This document shows, piece by piece, positions 1-8,744 of a stretch of 35,596 bases of DNA (the first letter of the stretch is position 1; the number at the start of each line of letters is the position of its first letter). The stretch covers positions 1 through 35,596 of the forward strand of contig CAINFV010000017.1 of the NCBI GenBank assembly GCA_903848235.1, given 5' to 3'. Origin of the DNA: Chlamydiia bacterium. GTDB taxonomy: Bacteria > Chlamydiota > Chlamydiia > Chlamydiales > FEN-1388. The notes below the pieces were generated by a model. The model had not been told where the DNA came from and made no database searches. It worked only from the letters and a program-made list of their open reading frames with translations. Made by a program: the position numbers and the translations under genes.

Positions 1-81
1 GAACTCGGAGTTCAAGACCGTATTCCGCCTGGATCGCGCCCCGCGCTCTTTGCGGCGGACTTGATTAACCTGGTTAAATGA
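1..81 (+). CDS. C-terminal end of an unidentified protein (partial)
   Basis: Frame 1 is open from the window edge to a TGA at 79-81 and encodes 26 residues ending in FAADLINLVK. A strong intrinsic terminator follows at 129-157, which supports a real plus-strand gene end. The LGVQDRIPPGSR segment is loosely reminiscent of the C-terminal tail of transketolase/DXS-type proteins, but the fragment is too short to assign. The gene starts outside the window. I make no functional call. Confidence 0.55.
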   Translation, partial: ELGVQDRIPPGSRPALFAADLINLVK

Positions 82-128
82 GACACTAAAATTTTGAATT
101 TTGAATGGTGAATTTTGGATTAAGGTAG

Positions 129-157
129 GGGCGGGTCTTTACGACCCGCCCTTTTTT
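129..157 (+). terminator. Rho-independent terminator
   Basis: A perfect 9-bp stem GGGCGGGTC/GACCCGCCC with a 5-nt loop is followed directly by six T on the plus strand. It lies 47 nt after the stop of the partial gene at the left edge, as expected for its transcription end. Between stop and stem there is only an AT-rich stretch with three copies of a GAATTTTG/TTTTGAA-like unit (90-118). Confidence 0.9.
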
Positions 158-401
158 GTGTACTCACCGACTTCTCTCCTGTCTGATTTTTTCAGTATAT
201 CCAATGTGCCAATTCAAGATCTAGTATTTTTAGCACTCGGAGCGTTAGGCTGCTGATTTGAGAATCTTAGGCCAGTAAGAGACTGTAAAAGAATAACATG
301 CGCACATTGAGCAAGGTCGTCGAGATGTCGAGAATTGTAACGAGCCCCATAGCGTACTATGGGCGAGGAGGTGATCCATCAGCGGATCGATGGCCGCCAT
401 A
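158..401. other. Intergenic region with a small hairpin downstream of the metal ATPase
   Basis: I see no gene between the terminator and the end of the minus-strand ATPase gene. A perfect 7-bp hairpin lies at 346-363 (CCCATAG, loop CGTA, CTATGGG), about 40 nt beyond the ATPase stop on the minus strand. It lacks a clear T-run, so terminator function is only possible. Its core is nearly the same as the core of the hairpin downstream of kdpC at 28547-28565. Confidence 0.4.
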
Positions 402-2441
402 TTATTTTTTTGCAGCCCCTAACGTTAAGAGTCTTAAGGCATTCACGCCGACAATCAACGTGCTCCCCTCATGAATAGTCACCGCCACCCACAGAGGAAG
501 GATTCCTTGAAGCGATGATGTTGTACCAATAAGAATGGCCGCACAGGCGATGACCAAATTTTGAATGACAATACGACGCGTCTGTACTGATTTACCAAAA
601 AGCCATGGAATCACAGCAAGATCATTATTCAACAAAACAACATCAGAAGCCTCTCGAGCAGCCGCACTTGACAGCTGTCCCATCGACACCCCAACAGTAG
701 CACGACTCAAAGCAGGGGCATCGTTAATTCCATCTCCTACCATCAAAACCCCCCTCTCACGCGACAAGGCGGCAACGAACTCCACCTTCTGTTCTGGCAG
801 AAGAGCAGAACAGACCTCATCAATCCCTAAAGACGCCCCTATTCTTTGCGCACTTTCAGCATGGTCTCCCGTCAGCATAACCACCTGTTTGCCAAGACCC
901 TTTAACTCATTGACAACATCAGCACTTCCTATTCGAATCGTATCACTCAATACAAAGAGAAACAGCTCGCGATTTTGGATCACAACGGCCGCCACCACCT
1001 TGCCATCGGCCTGCTCAGCGCCCGCAAGTCTTCGAGCCTCTTCATCTCCTTCTCCTAAACGGCGAAGCGCCCCCTCCATGCCTCCGATAAAAATCGATAT
1101 CTCTTTTCCGTCATCATGGATTGTACCCAAAACCCCTTCCCCAGGGATGACCTGGACATGATCAACATCGAGGAGCGGCAGTTGTTTCAATGAAAAGGCA
1201 TCGACAATGGCACGCGCCACTGGATGCACAGCATGGCGCTCCACAGAGGCAGCATAGGAAAGCACCTTCTCGTCTGACATGGTAGATCCACCTGTCAATG
1301 CCAACACTTTCTCTACTTCAAGCCGCCCTTCCGTTAGCGTCCCCGTTTTATCAAACGCCACCGCACCGCACACCCTCACACGATCTAAAATCATACTCCC
1401 CTTCAAAATAGCGCCCTTCCTCGCTGAAGCGCCAAGAGCACTTAAATAGGTGATAGGAACGGCCAAGATAAGCGCACAAGGCGAAGCTGTGATAAGAAAG
1501 CTAATGGCCCGTACAACCCCTCCCTCATCGCCATAGAAAGGGATGTTTAGCACCAGAGGAAAGAACACCATCAAAAAAAACGTTATTCCTATCACGCACA
1601 TTGCATATATCCGCCCATACCGATCAAACGTCTGCGACAGTTTTGGCTTCGAGCTATGCGCCCTTGTGATCAGCCCTATCAGTTTTGTCACTGTAGAATC
1701 ATGACCTGTAACCTGAACCTCCACCTCTATAGACCCGTCAAGGATGCGGGCGCCAGAAGCGATGGCCTGGGATACCCCAACAAAGAGCGGCCGACTCTCT
1801 CCCGTCATATGTGCCATGGAAACCGACGCCTGCCCCTTCCGAACCACACCGTCGAGAGGAACGACCTCTCCTGCCCGAACAGCAATCGTCTCTCCTACTT
1901 TCACGTCATCAACAGCACGCTCTAACAGCTGCCCCCCACTTTCAACAACATAGGCTTTTGTCGGAGCGATCTCATTGATAGCGCACAAAGTACTCTTTGC
2001 CTTCAGCGTCACAAGATCCTCAAGCGATGCGGCAAGGGTAAAGAGAACAAGCAACAAGGCGCCTTCCATCGGACTTCCTATAGCCAACGCCCCAAAAGCT
2101 GCCGAGGTATTCAGAACGTCGATGTTCACATCATGACGCACCAGGACATCATCTACAGCGGCAATAAGAAATGGGGTGCCAGCCAAAAGATAGACAAACG
2201 AGAGGGGGATTGGCCAGAACGGCTCAGCGATATAGAACCGAAAAAACCATGACATGCCAAGAAGGATGGCAGACGCAACAGCGCTTTTGAGAGCTATGTT
2301 CCTGCTAATACGCTTCGCCCGAGCGTCAAGAAAAGGGCTAGCACTCTCTTCTTGTCCGAGCTCAAAAAATCGCTGAAAACTGCTGACACGACGACTTAGA
2401 ATCCACGACGGCGTAAAGCGAAAGGGATGCATAAATCTCAT
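402..2441 (-). CDS. zntA: P1B-type heavy-metal-transporting ATPase (SPC/HEGST subclass)
   Basis: Inner-membrane ATPase of 679 aa that exports transition metal ions. The phosphorylation motif DKTGT has its Asp at residue 364. TGES lies in the actuator domain, HAVHPVA is the nucleotide-binding HP motif, and GDGINDAP has its Asp near 570. The transmembrane metal site is SPC (320-322), not CPC, and the last membrane region carries HEGST (His657). SPC plus HEG-G/S-T is the signature of subgroup P1B-4, whose members move Co, Fe or Zn. No N-terminal CxxC metal-binding domain is visible, which also fits P1B-4. The gene corresponds by position to CT727 of C. trachomatis, annotated zntA. The symbol follows that annotation and substrate is not proven. 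The start codon directly abuts the stop of the upstream VIT-like gene, so the two are co-transcribed. MHPFRF, three codons later, is an alternative start. Confidence 0.9.
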   Translation of the reverse strand: MRFMHPFRFTPSWILSRRVSSFQRFFELGQEESASPFLDARAKRISRNIALKSAVASAILLGMSWFFRFYIAEPFWPIPLSFVYLLAGTPFLIAAVDDVLVRHDVNIDVLNTSAAFGALAIGSPMEGALLLVLFTLAASLEDLVTLKAKSTLCAINEIAPTKAYVVESGGQLLERAVDDVKVGETIAVRAGEVVPLDGVVRKGQASVSMAHMTGESRPLFVGVSQAIASGARILDGSIEVEVQVTGHDSTVTKLIGLITRAHSSKPKLSQTFDRYGRIYAMCVIGITFFLMVFFPLVLNIPFYGDEGGVVRAISFLITASPCALILAVPITYLSALGASARKGAILKGSMILDRVRVCGAVAFDKTGTLTEGRLEVEKVLALTGGSTMSDEKVLSYAASVERHAVHPVARAIVDAFSLKQLPLLDVDHVQVIPGEGVLGTIHDDGKEISIFIGGMEGALRRLGEGDEEARRLAGAEQADGKVVAAVVIQNRELFLFVLSDTIRIGSADVVNELKGLGKQVVMLTGDHAESAQRIGASLGIDEVCSALLPEQKVEFVAALSRERGVLMVGDGINDAPALSRATVGVSMGQLSSAAAREASDVVLLNNDLAVIPWLFGKSVQTRRIVIQNLVIACAAILIGTTSSLQGILPLWVAVTIHEGSTLIVGVNALRLLTLGAAKK

Positions 2442-3203
2442 CTAAACAAAGATCTCCGTGCATGTGCGGACAAGAACCAAGGTCACCGCCGCCAACATCC
2501 CATTCCATAAAAAGGCAGGAATCACATCATTCTTTTCAAGCCTTGCAAAGACACTACCCATACAAGCTACCAACGCCGTAGAGCAGATCATTACAACCTG
2601 CGAAGAACATCCGATAGCAAACGGAAGAAGGACGATCACCGAGGCAACAACTCCTGCTGCCGCAAAGAGCCCCTGCACAAGAGGATGGGGATTTTCCTCA
2701 AGCCGCAGCCCCATTTCTTCTTGCAACATCACTCGCAACAGGCGATCTTGATCAGCCATCAACACATCAACAACTTTGTCAAGAAGGGGGCCTGAAAACC
2801 CCTTCTCCCCGTACAGCGCCACTAGCTCTTCTCGCTCCTGCGGGCGGTTGGACTCAATTTCTTCTTTTTCCTCTGCAGCAACCCTATGAATTCGCTGCAA
2901 GCGCGACCAGGCCAACGCGGCACCCCGCGCTCCCTTCCAAAACCCCCAGCCAACGAGAAAGCTCACCCCAAGAGCTATTTTTTGTTCTGTAAGGAGCTCA
3001 AAAGCATCGAAGACAAGGAGGGCGCACGCAAAAAGAATCGCCGCCTCCCGAAAGGCATCTAAAAAGGCAAAGAATGGCCCTGGCGCCTCAGCGCCGTGCG
3101 TCTCCCTAGCGGCGGAAATACCGCCGGCCCGCACCTCTGCAATATGTCGAAGTGCCGTTTTCCCTTGAAAATGGTCTTTTTTCTGATCTTGCTGCGGCAT
3201 CAT
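2442..3203 (-). CDS. VIT/CCC1-like membrane protein (CT728-type)
   Basis: A membrane protein of about 254 aa from ATG 3203. Two N-terminal hydrophobic segments are followed by a charged cytoplasmic region, EREELVALYGEKGFSGPLL then LQEEMGLRLEENPHP, which is the hallmark metal-binding helix region of the VIT1/CCC1 iron/manganese transporter family. About three more membrane segments close the protein. The FGxxDG motif usual in the first VIT helix is not recognisable, so the pore may be altered. The frame stays open up to 3320, but an AGAGGA-like site precedes the ATG pair at 3203/3200, so I prefer that start. It corresponds by position to CT728 and sits directly upstream of the metal ATPase, which suggests a joint role in iron or other divalent metal balance. 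That role is inference. Confidence 0.7.
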   Translation of the reverse strand: MMPQQDQKKDHFQGKTALRHIAEVRAGGISAARETHGAEAPGPFFAFLDAFREAAILFACALLVFDAFELLTEQKIALGVSFLVGWGFWKGARGAALAWSRLQRIHRVAAEEKEEIESNRPQEREELVALYGEKGFSGPLLDKVVDVLMADQDRLLRVMLQEEMGLRLEENPHPLVQGLFAAAGVVASVIVLLPFAIGCSSQVVMICSTALVACMGSVFARLEKNDVIPAFLWNGMLAAVTLVLVRTCTEIFV

Positions 3204-3561
3204 ACCCGTAGTTCCTCTCATGATATAAGAAATATTCTGGATTCTACTGAAGTCACCAGTATGGTGGCAATGGGCAACCACGGCAGCAGAGCGATCGTGA
3301 GTTATTTCTTGATATTTCAAACTGAAAACGATATCTAGCGCTTAAAGTAAATATTTTTTATGGTACAATGATGGTTAGGGGGAGGCAGTGCGGAGTATCA
3401 CAGTTACTGCACGCGGTGGGACTTCTTTCCTGCGGGTGGAGGCGCTTTCCACCTTCAATGGTTGGAGCGCAGAGCGCCTCTGAAGAGAATGCCGCACATC
3501 AAGAGTCCCATCCTTCCCCCATTTTTATGCCTACGATGCACAATAGAGAAGGAGAGTTTCT
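3204..3561. promoter_or_regulatory. Divergent intergenic region with long leader of the 1238-aa gene
   Basis: This region separates the minus-strand metal operon from the plus-strand pair of large genes. A TACAAT at 3364-3369, after an AT-rich stretch, is a possible -10 element on the plus strand, but the matching -35 position (3341-3346) is poor. It would give a leader of roughly 190 nt. The end of the region carries a good ribosome binding site, AAGGAG at 3549-3554, 7 nt before ATG 3562. I see no convincing gene in it. Confidence 0.3.
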
Positions 3562-6500
3562 ATGGCTACCGGATCGATTTCAGACACCCCTCCTACTGGC
3601 CCTTCTGTTCCTCCAGGAACACCCTTATCAGACATTCTCGACCTCATCAGTACAAGTCAAGCGGCGTATAATGCTGCCTTACTAACCTACAATAACGCCA
3701 AAGACACCTATACTGCCTTTGTAAACGACGCTAATGCCAAGTATCTCGCCTATCAACAAACTCCTACTCAACAAACACTCGATGATTACACAGCCGCTGT
3801 TACCGCACTCGCCGCACCTACCTTAGCATGGCAGCTGGCAGTCGTTGAGTTAAATAGCGCCTCCACAACGTACGTAACAAACTTGGCTTACCAACAAATC
3901 TATTATGCCCAGACAAGCGATTCGACAATCACTACCGCACTCACCAGTATTCTCGGCCAATCAGTGCCGTCGTCAACACCGCTAGGACAGCGAATTCCTG
4001 TGTTCCCATGGCTATCGAGCTCGCAAATAGATGCCTTGACGGCTATTGCAGTAACCAATGCTCCCGCCACACAACTGAAAACGGTACTGCACAATTTGCT
4101 GACCGCATTTCTCAACTACAGAAATATCTATTGGCGGTTGGCCAGCGATAACGATTCGCTCGCTCACCTCGACGCTAACAGGACGGCAGCCTATCATGAC
4201 CTTAACCTAGCTATCGCAGGAGTTTCCGGCTACGACCTCACTGATTGTCAAACAGCTTATGACACTGCACAATTCCAATACGACACGATGCACACTCAGC
4301 TCACAACGGATCTAGGGACAGCACTTACGTTGAGTACTGCTCTCAACAGCAGCATCTCAGCATATGAGGCAACGTATGAAGCCGTAAAAAATCTCGGGAC
4401 CCCTCTTCCTGCACTAGACCTGACGGTGCAGACTGTCATTGCCTTCTGCGCAAACTGGACGGAGAATGTAGTACACGCAGCCCAAACGGCTGTCTCGACG
4501 GCACTCCAGGATGCTATGAATGCACTCGTCTTTGCCAATCAGGAGTTGGTAGCGAATTTTAACGCCGACTACGCCGCCTCCCACCCTGGACTTTCTCCTG
4601 AATCCATCACACAAATCTTGAGCCAGCTTGCTGCCGTTCAAGCAGCCCTCACCACCGCTGGAGTCTACCTTGTAGAATCCATAACTACCCCGACACTTCC
4701 TGCATCATCGTCTTCGATGTCTATGATGGAGCTCATGGGAATCTTAGGGCAGGCAGAACTCACCTCAGAAGAGGTGATCCGACGCGCTGCTGATTCAGAA
4801 CATCAGATTACCGCCATGCGCCTTCAGTTCGCTATCAGCCACCTCATGCTGTTTGCCAACGAGCTTGCCGCCCTCCAAGATTGGTCTAATGAATTGATAA
4901 AAGCGCAAATCGATTTTAATGCGCAGATAGAAATCAATAACGGACAAACGTACGACAGCCTCGTCGCCACATATACGACATACCAAAATAACATTTCTGT
5001 AATTAACGGCGTCATCGACCAAGTCAACCAAGAAATTGAGGCCGAAAATGCTCGTGGACAGGCTCTTGTCGACGCCGCCAATGCCATGGACCCAGCTATT
5101 GTTAGCGCTATTTTTAGTGAGCAAATTTCAGTTTCTGAGGCCCCAGATTACCTCCTCGACCATCTTACTGGAATAGCAACAACTCCCCCTACTCCTTCAG
5201 AACCACTTGTCTTTACGCCAATCCCACTCTTTGATCATGTGACACTCGCAGATCTCCCAGCCCCACCATACACTACATACCCTGGACGAGCTACTCTTGA
5301 TACCAACTTATTAGCTCCATTTAACCAAGCCATCACAGCCTTCCTCGTAAAAATCGCTCCTTTTACCGACTTAGTAGAGCAAGCGCTACAAACCGCAACC
5401 TCTGCGACAACTCCTCCTGTTCTCTCAAATTTTCTCCTAGAGTCATTTCTGCCTGTTGAAGACCTGATGACGAAAGCACTGATGCTGAATGTCTCTTTCG
5501 ATTTGCTCTATAGCTTCCTCTCGCAAACAACCCTCTCAGGGATAAGTACCAAAAGCCAAAAAAGCGCAACAGAAGATCTCGAGGAACAGCTCGAACAGAT
5601 TCTTGGTTTCTTTGGCGGGGCAACAGGCGCCACTGGCGGTATTGGCCTTGGAGGAAGCCTGCTAGCGTCTGCAGGGGCGTTTGGCGCTGCCCTGAGCCAA
5701 GTGGTAAACTCTTCTATTTTTCTGAATAGTATACAACTCATCGTAGAACGTGCCTCTATGCTCGCTGGCCTTCAGGTAGCAGGTTCCCTTCCAGGAATTC
5801 TCGGGCAGCTCACCAATAAAAATATGACATTAGCCGACCTTCTTGAACTTCGAGGAGAAACGACTGGCGAAGATATTGAAACACAGACAAAGGCAGAGCT
5901 TGTGAACGCCCTTATCCAGCAGCTTGCCCTTGCTGCCGGCACTCAAGGTGCTCTGAGCACAAGCGCCATCGACATCCTTCAGAATTTCCCATCACTGTCA
6001 AGTCTCTCAAAAGAGGCGTTGGGCCAACTGATTTCAGGGCTGGTGACGATGCAACAGATGGTACTGCTGAACATAGTGACAATGTTAGGAGTTGCGATGG
6101 GGCTAACCCCAGCACAGATGGCAACTGCCATTTTCGGCTCAGCGGATGCTAGCACCGCCGATATGATCTCTCGCTTCATGGGCCTCGGACTTCCGCAGAC
6201 ACTGGCAATACAGCTAGCGTCACAAGTCGTTGGGTACGATGAACTACAAATCGCTCTTTCTGCCCTTGGCTTTGATCCAACGACACGAACGATGTTGATG
6301 GCCATTATTGCCGCCTCTCAAGGCAACATCCCGCTGTCAGAAGGGGCCCCTGGTGGCCCAGCCTTCCTTGACACGCTTCTTTCAGCGCTCAAGGACAGGG
6401 GAATCACCATGACGGTCAATATCAACAGCCCAGACTTTCTCAAAGAACTCTACAGTCAGCTGTCGATCACTGCCACTTTGCAGCAACAGTCAGTTCTTAA

Positions 6501-7278
6501 AACATACCTGTTAGGATATACTTCACAACCAGCGATAGGCCCGACACCTTCTCCCGTCGAACAAGCAGCTGCTGCAATCGACGAAGTATCGAGAAGGCTT
6601 CAATCAATCTTCACAGCTCCGGCGCTTCCAATTTCGGAATCCACGCCCGTTGTCCCTGTCAAACCAAGTGCGATTCTTTCAAAGTATGAGACGTGGTATT
6701 CCCCTCTTTCTCCTGATTTAAAAAGCGAGCTACTAGCAGCCGTCGCCAATGAGCCTGCATTAGCGGGGATCACTGGTGTTTCGAGCGATCAAAAGGCAGC
6801 GCTGATGCTCGCTATGCGACTAGGTGTCATTACGGCACCAGAGGCAACGTCGCTGCTCATGCTAGTCGTTAAAGAGGCAAAAGCAACGGCTCTTGGCGCG
6901 GAATTGTCCTTGTCAAAACTCGAAACCAATTTGGTCACCCGCCTTTTTACACCCACCCCCGAAGAATTACGCCAAAGGGAAGAAGCTATACGACGAGAGA
7001 TCAACGCCCCTTACCAAGCTCCATTTACGCTTCCTCCTCAAGTCCTAGACCAGGTCAGCATATCGTTTCGAAAGTTTTTCAATAATTTGTCTGATCAAAG
7101 CAGGACTACACAGGCATATGAAGCATTTGCAAAAACGATTCCGTGGTTAGGCAATTTTAACAAAATATTCCTTGATCATATTATAAATCCTGGATACTCC
7201 GTCATGCGCCAATTGTCTCCATATATGCGAACAGCGCAAGATAGGATGCCACAATCAAAAATCACTCTTACAGGCTAG
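3562..7278 (+). CDS. Large helical protein of unknown function (1238 aa), possible secreted effector
   Basis: I do not recognise a family. The protein is rich in Ala, Thr, Leu, Gln and Ser and has no classical signal peptide. The first ~600 residues look like long helices, with many QAAYNAALLTYNNAK-type stretches. A Gly/Ala-rich hydrophobic segment lies at about 684-715 and another at about 827-850, either of which could insert into a membrane. A Pro-rich linker (about 1010-1045) precedes a C-terminal helical part. A short stretch near 1073-1113 (LAMRLGVITAPEATS...) resembles a stretch in the next gene. The start is fixed by AAGGAG 7 nt upstream. The next gene begins 19 nt after its stop, so the two form an operon. 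Chlamydial genomes carry many such lineage-specific secreted proteins, which makes an effector role plausible but unproven. Confidence 0.75.
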   Translation: MATGSISDTPPTGPSVPPGTPLSDILDLISTSQAAYNAALLTYNNAKDTYTAFVNDANAKYLAYQQTPTQQTLDDYTAAVTALAAPTLAWQLAVVELNSASTTYVTNLAYQQIYYAQTSDSTITTALTSILGQSVPSSTPLGQRIPVFPWLSSSQIDALTAIAVTNAPATQLKTVLHNLLTAFLNYRNIYWRLASDNDSLAHLDANRTAAYHDLNLAIAGVSGYDLTDCQTAYDTAQFQYDTMHTQLTTDLGTALTLSTALNSSISAYEATYEAVKNLGTPLPALDLTVQTVIAFCANWTENVVHAAQTAVSTALQDAMNALVFANQELVANFNADYAASHPGLSPESITQILSQLAAVQAALTTAGVYLVESITTPTLPASSSSMSMMELMGILGQAELTSEEVIRRAADSEHQITAMRLQFAISHLMLFANELAALQDWSNELIKAQIDFNAQIEINNGQTYDSLVATYTTYQNNISVINGVIDQVNQEIEAENARGQALVDAANAMDPAIVSAIFSEQISVSEAPDYLLDHLTGIATTPPTPSEPLVFTPIPLFDHVTLADLPAPPYTTYPGRATLDTNLLAPFNQAITAFLVKIAPFTDLVEQALQTATSATTPPVLSNFLLESFLPVEDLMTKALMLNVSFDLLYSFLSQTTLSGISTKSQKSATEDLEEQLEQILGFFGGATGATGGIGLGGSLLASAGAFGAALSQVVNSSIFLNSIQLIVERASMLAGLQVAGSLPGILGQLTNKNMTLADLLELRGETTGEDIETQTKAELVNALIQQLALAAGTQGALSTSAIDILQNFPSLSSLSKEALGQLISGLVTMQQMVLLNIVTMLGVAMGLTPAQMATAIFGSADASTADMISRFMGLGLPQTLAIQLASQVVGYDELQIALSALGFDPTTRTMLMAIIAASQGNIPLSEGAPGGPAFLDTLLSALKDRGITMTVNINSPDFLKELYSQLSITATLQQQSVLKTYLLGYTSQPAIGPTPSPVEQAAAAIDEVSRRLQSIFTAPALPISESTPVVPVKPSAILSKYETWYSPLSPDLKSELLAAVANEPALAGITGVSSDQKAALMLAMRLGVITAPEATSLLMLVVKEAKATALGAELSLSKLETNLVTRLFTPTPEELRQREEAIRREINAPYQAPFTLPPQVLDQVSISFRKFFNNLSDQSRTTQAYEAFAKTIPWLGNFNKIFLDHIINPGYSVMRQLSPYMRTAQDRMPQSKITLTG

Positions 7279-7297
7279 CAAAAGGACACTGAAAGTT

Positions 7298-8728
7298 ATG
7301 AGTACTCTTGGAGCGGTGAGCGGCGGCTCAAGCTATTGGCCCTGGTTCGGAGTCCTTCCATCAGTGATGGGAGACAAGGAAGTCTATGGAAGCCTTTTAT
7401 CGTCCGTCTCTCAATCTCCCTGGCTTTCAGTCAGCGAGAAAGAGCGCATCGAGCAGCTTCTTCTCTCAGGATCTTTAGTCATCCCTCCGCCACAAATTAA
7501 CATCGCCCTTTTTCAGAATATTGCTCTCAATTTCCAAGATTTCTTTAATATTGGCCTCGTCACAAGTGTTGGAGGGCTGGGGGCGTTTGGCGTTGTCGAA
7601 AGCGCCATCACATTAGCAGCTCTTGGTTCATGGGCGAAGTCAAAGGACTATTCCGAAAGCGACCTTGTCCAAGCTCTTCGTTCTGGAAATACGGTAAATC
7701 CCTTTGAAGCAGTATTAAAGGAATATATTGAGCATGGGAAGATCGTTGGCGTTGACGCTCTGACAATGCAAATGTTACTCCGACAATTGGCAGCTCTTCA
7801 GGCAGCACTGAAAACAGTTCCTTCAGATACTGTTCTCAAAGCCTTTCTTCTTGCACAGCAACAGCTTGTCATTGCTCTTCTCCAAAAATGGAGCGATTCA
7901 CTGAGCGAACTAGCTGAACTCCAAAAAGAGGCCATGAAAAAACAAGATCTACAGAATGCCGAAAAGATGAGGCAGATACTCTCATCCTACATCCAAAAGG
8001 CGCTGGTAGAACAAGAAGGCGTCAAACAACCATCTCTCTCCGTCCTCTTCGGCGCACTTTTCATTGATGCTGCCATGATGACGACCATAGCAACTCTCAT
8101 CCCTATATCAGCGATAGGCGGCGCCGCAGCTCTCCCAGGCTCAGTAGCAGCGACCTTGAGCGTTCTCTCTGCTGGTATTCTTGCCTCAACATTGATGTGG
8201 TCAGCTCCGATAGCAATGTCAATCACGACTCACCCTCCTGGGATCTCTGACCCTCAAGTCCAGAAAGATGCAGCATCAGCGTTTGCCTTGACTATGGCCT
8301 CAATGGTAAACAATCCCCAATTTGATGAACTTCTCCATACAAGCTTAAGCCAAGCAGTCGCCAGGGGGGAGATCACCCAAAGCAAGGGAGAAACCATCTC
8401 TGCGACCTTTAAGGCATCACTGCTTCTGGTCGGGATGGCTCTTCTCTACAAATCGAATATGGGCGGGGTGTCAGGAAAAGAACTCAGAGCCGTCATCACA
8501 GGTGAAATTACCGTCGGACCGAATGATTTTCTTGGGGTGCTGGCAAAACTGATTAACGAACAGCTTGCCAAAATAGATCCAAAAGACAGGGATAAGGTAC
8601 TCGACGACTTGGTCGCTCCCTATGATGAATCCCTGTCCATAGAACAGCTCGTCAGCCCATTGAGCTGCTTTATCGCGGGATGGAATCCCCGGTGTATACG
8701 GGAGTCTTCTTTAGCAAACGCTGGCTAA
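7298..8728 (+). CDS. Unknown membrane-associated protein (476 aa), partner of the 1238-aa protein
   Basis: No family was recognised. There is no signal peptide. A Gly-rich hydrophobic stretch occurs near residues 90-108. A pronounced two-lobed hydrophobic region occupies about 248-308 (AMMTTIATLIPISAIGG, then ILASTLMWSAPIAMSI), which would form a membrane hairpin like that of chlamydial inclusion-membrane proteins. The segment around 350-385 (ARGEITQS...SLLLVGMALLY) resembles residues ~1080-1113 of the upstream protein, so the two may share a C-terminal module. An AAAGGA site precedes the ATG by about 11 nt. It is read in the same operon as the upstream gene, and its stop lies 16 nt from the stop of the converging oxidoreductase gene. 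Confidence 0.72.
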   Translation: MSTLGAVSGGSSYWPWFGVLPSVMGDKEVYGSLLSSVSQSPWLSVSEKERIEQLLLSGSLVIPPPQINIALFQNIALNFQDFFNIGLVTSVGGLGAFGVVESAITLAALGSWAKSKDYSESDLVQALRSGNTVNPFEAVLKEYIEHGKIVGVDALTMQMLLRQLAALQAALKTVPSDTVLKAFLLAQQQLVIALLQKWSDSLSELAELQKEAMKKQDLQNAEKMRQILSSYIQKALVEQEGVKQPSLSVLFGALFIDAAMMTTIATLIPISAIGGAAALPGSVAATLSVLSAGILASTLMWSAPIAMSITTHPPGISDPQVQKDAASAFALTMASMVNNPQFDELLHTSLSQAVARGEITQSKGETISATFKASLLLVGMALLYKSNMGGVSGKELRAVITGEITVGPNDFLGVLAKLINEQLAKIDPKDRDKVLDDLVAPYDESLSIEQLVSPLSCFIAGWNPRCIRESSLANAG

Positions 8729-8744
8729 GGAAGGTTTTTTTCAA

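Noticed and set aside
367-377. GGAGGTGATCC, the exact complement of the 16S rRNA 3' end
   Set aside because: Only 11 nt match and the flanks do not continue as 16S rRNA, so it is neither an rRNA gene nor a fragment. No start codon follows in a useful position.
3368-3685. Plus-strand open frame of 105 codons upstream of and overlapping the 1238-aa gene
   Set aside because: No ribosome binding site, no protein-like features, and it runs out of frame into a well-supported gene. It is more likely leader sequence.
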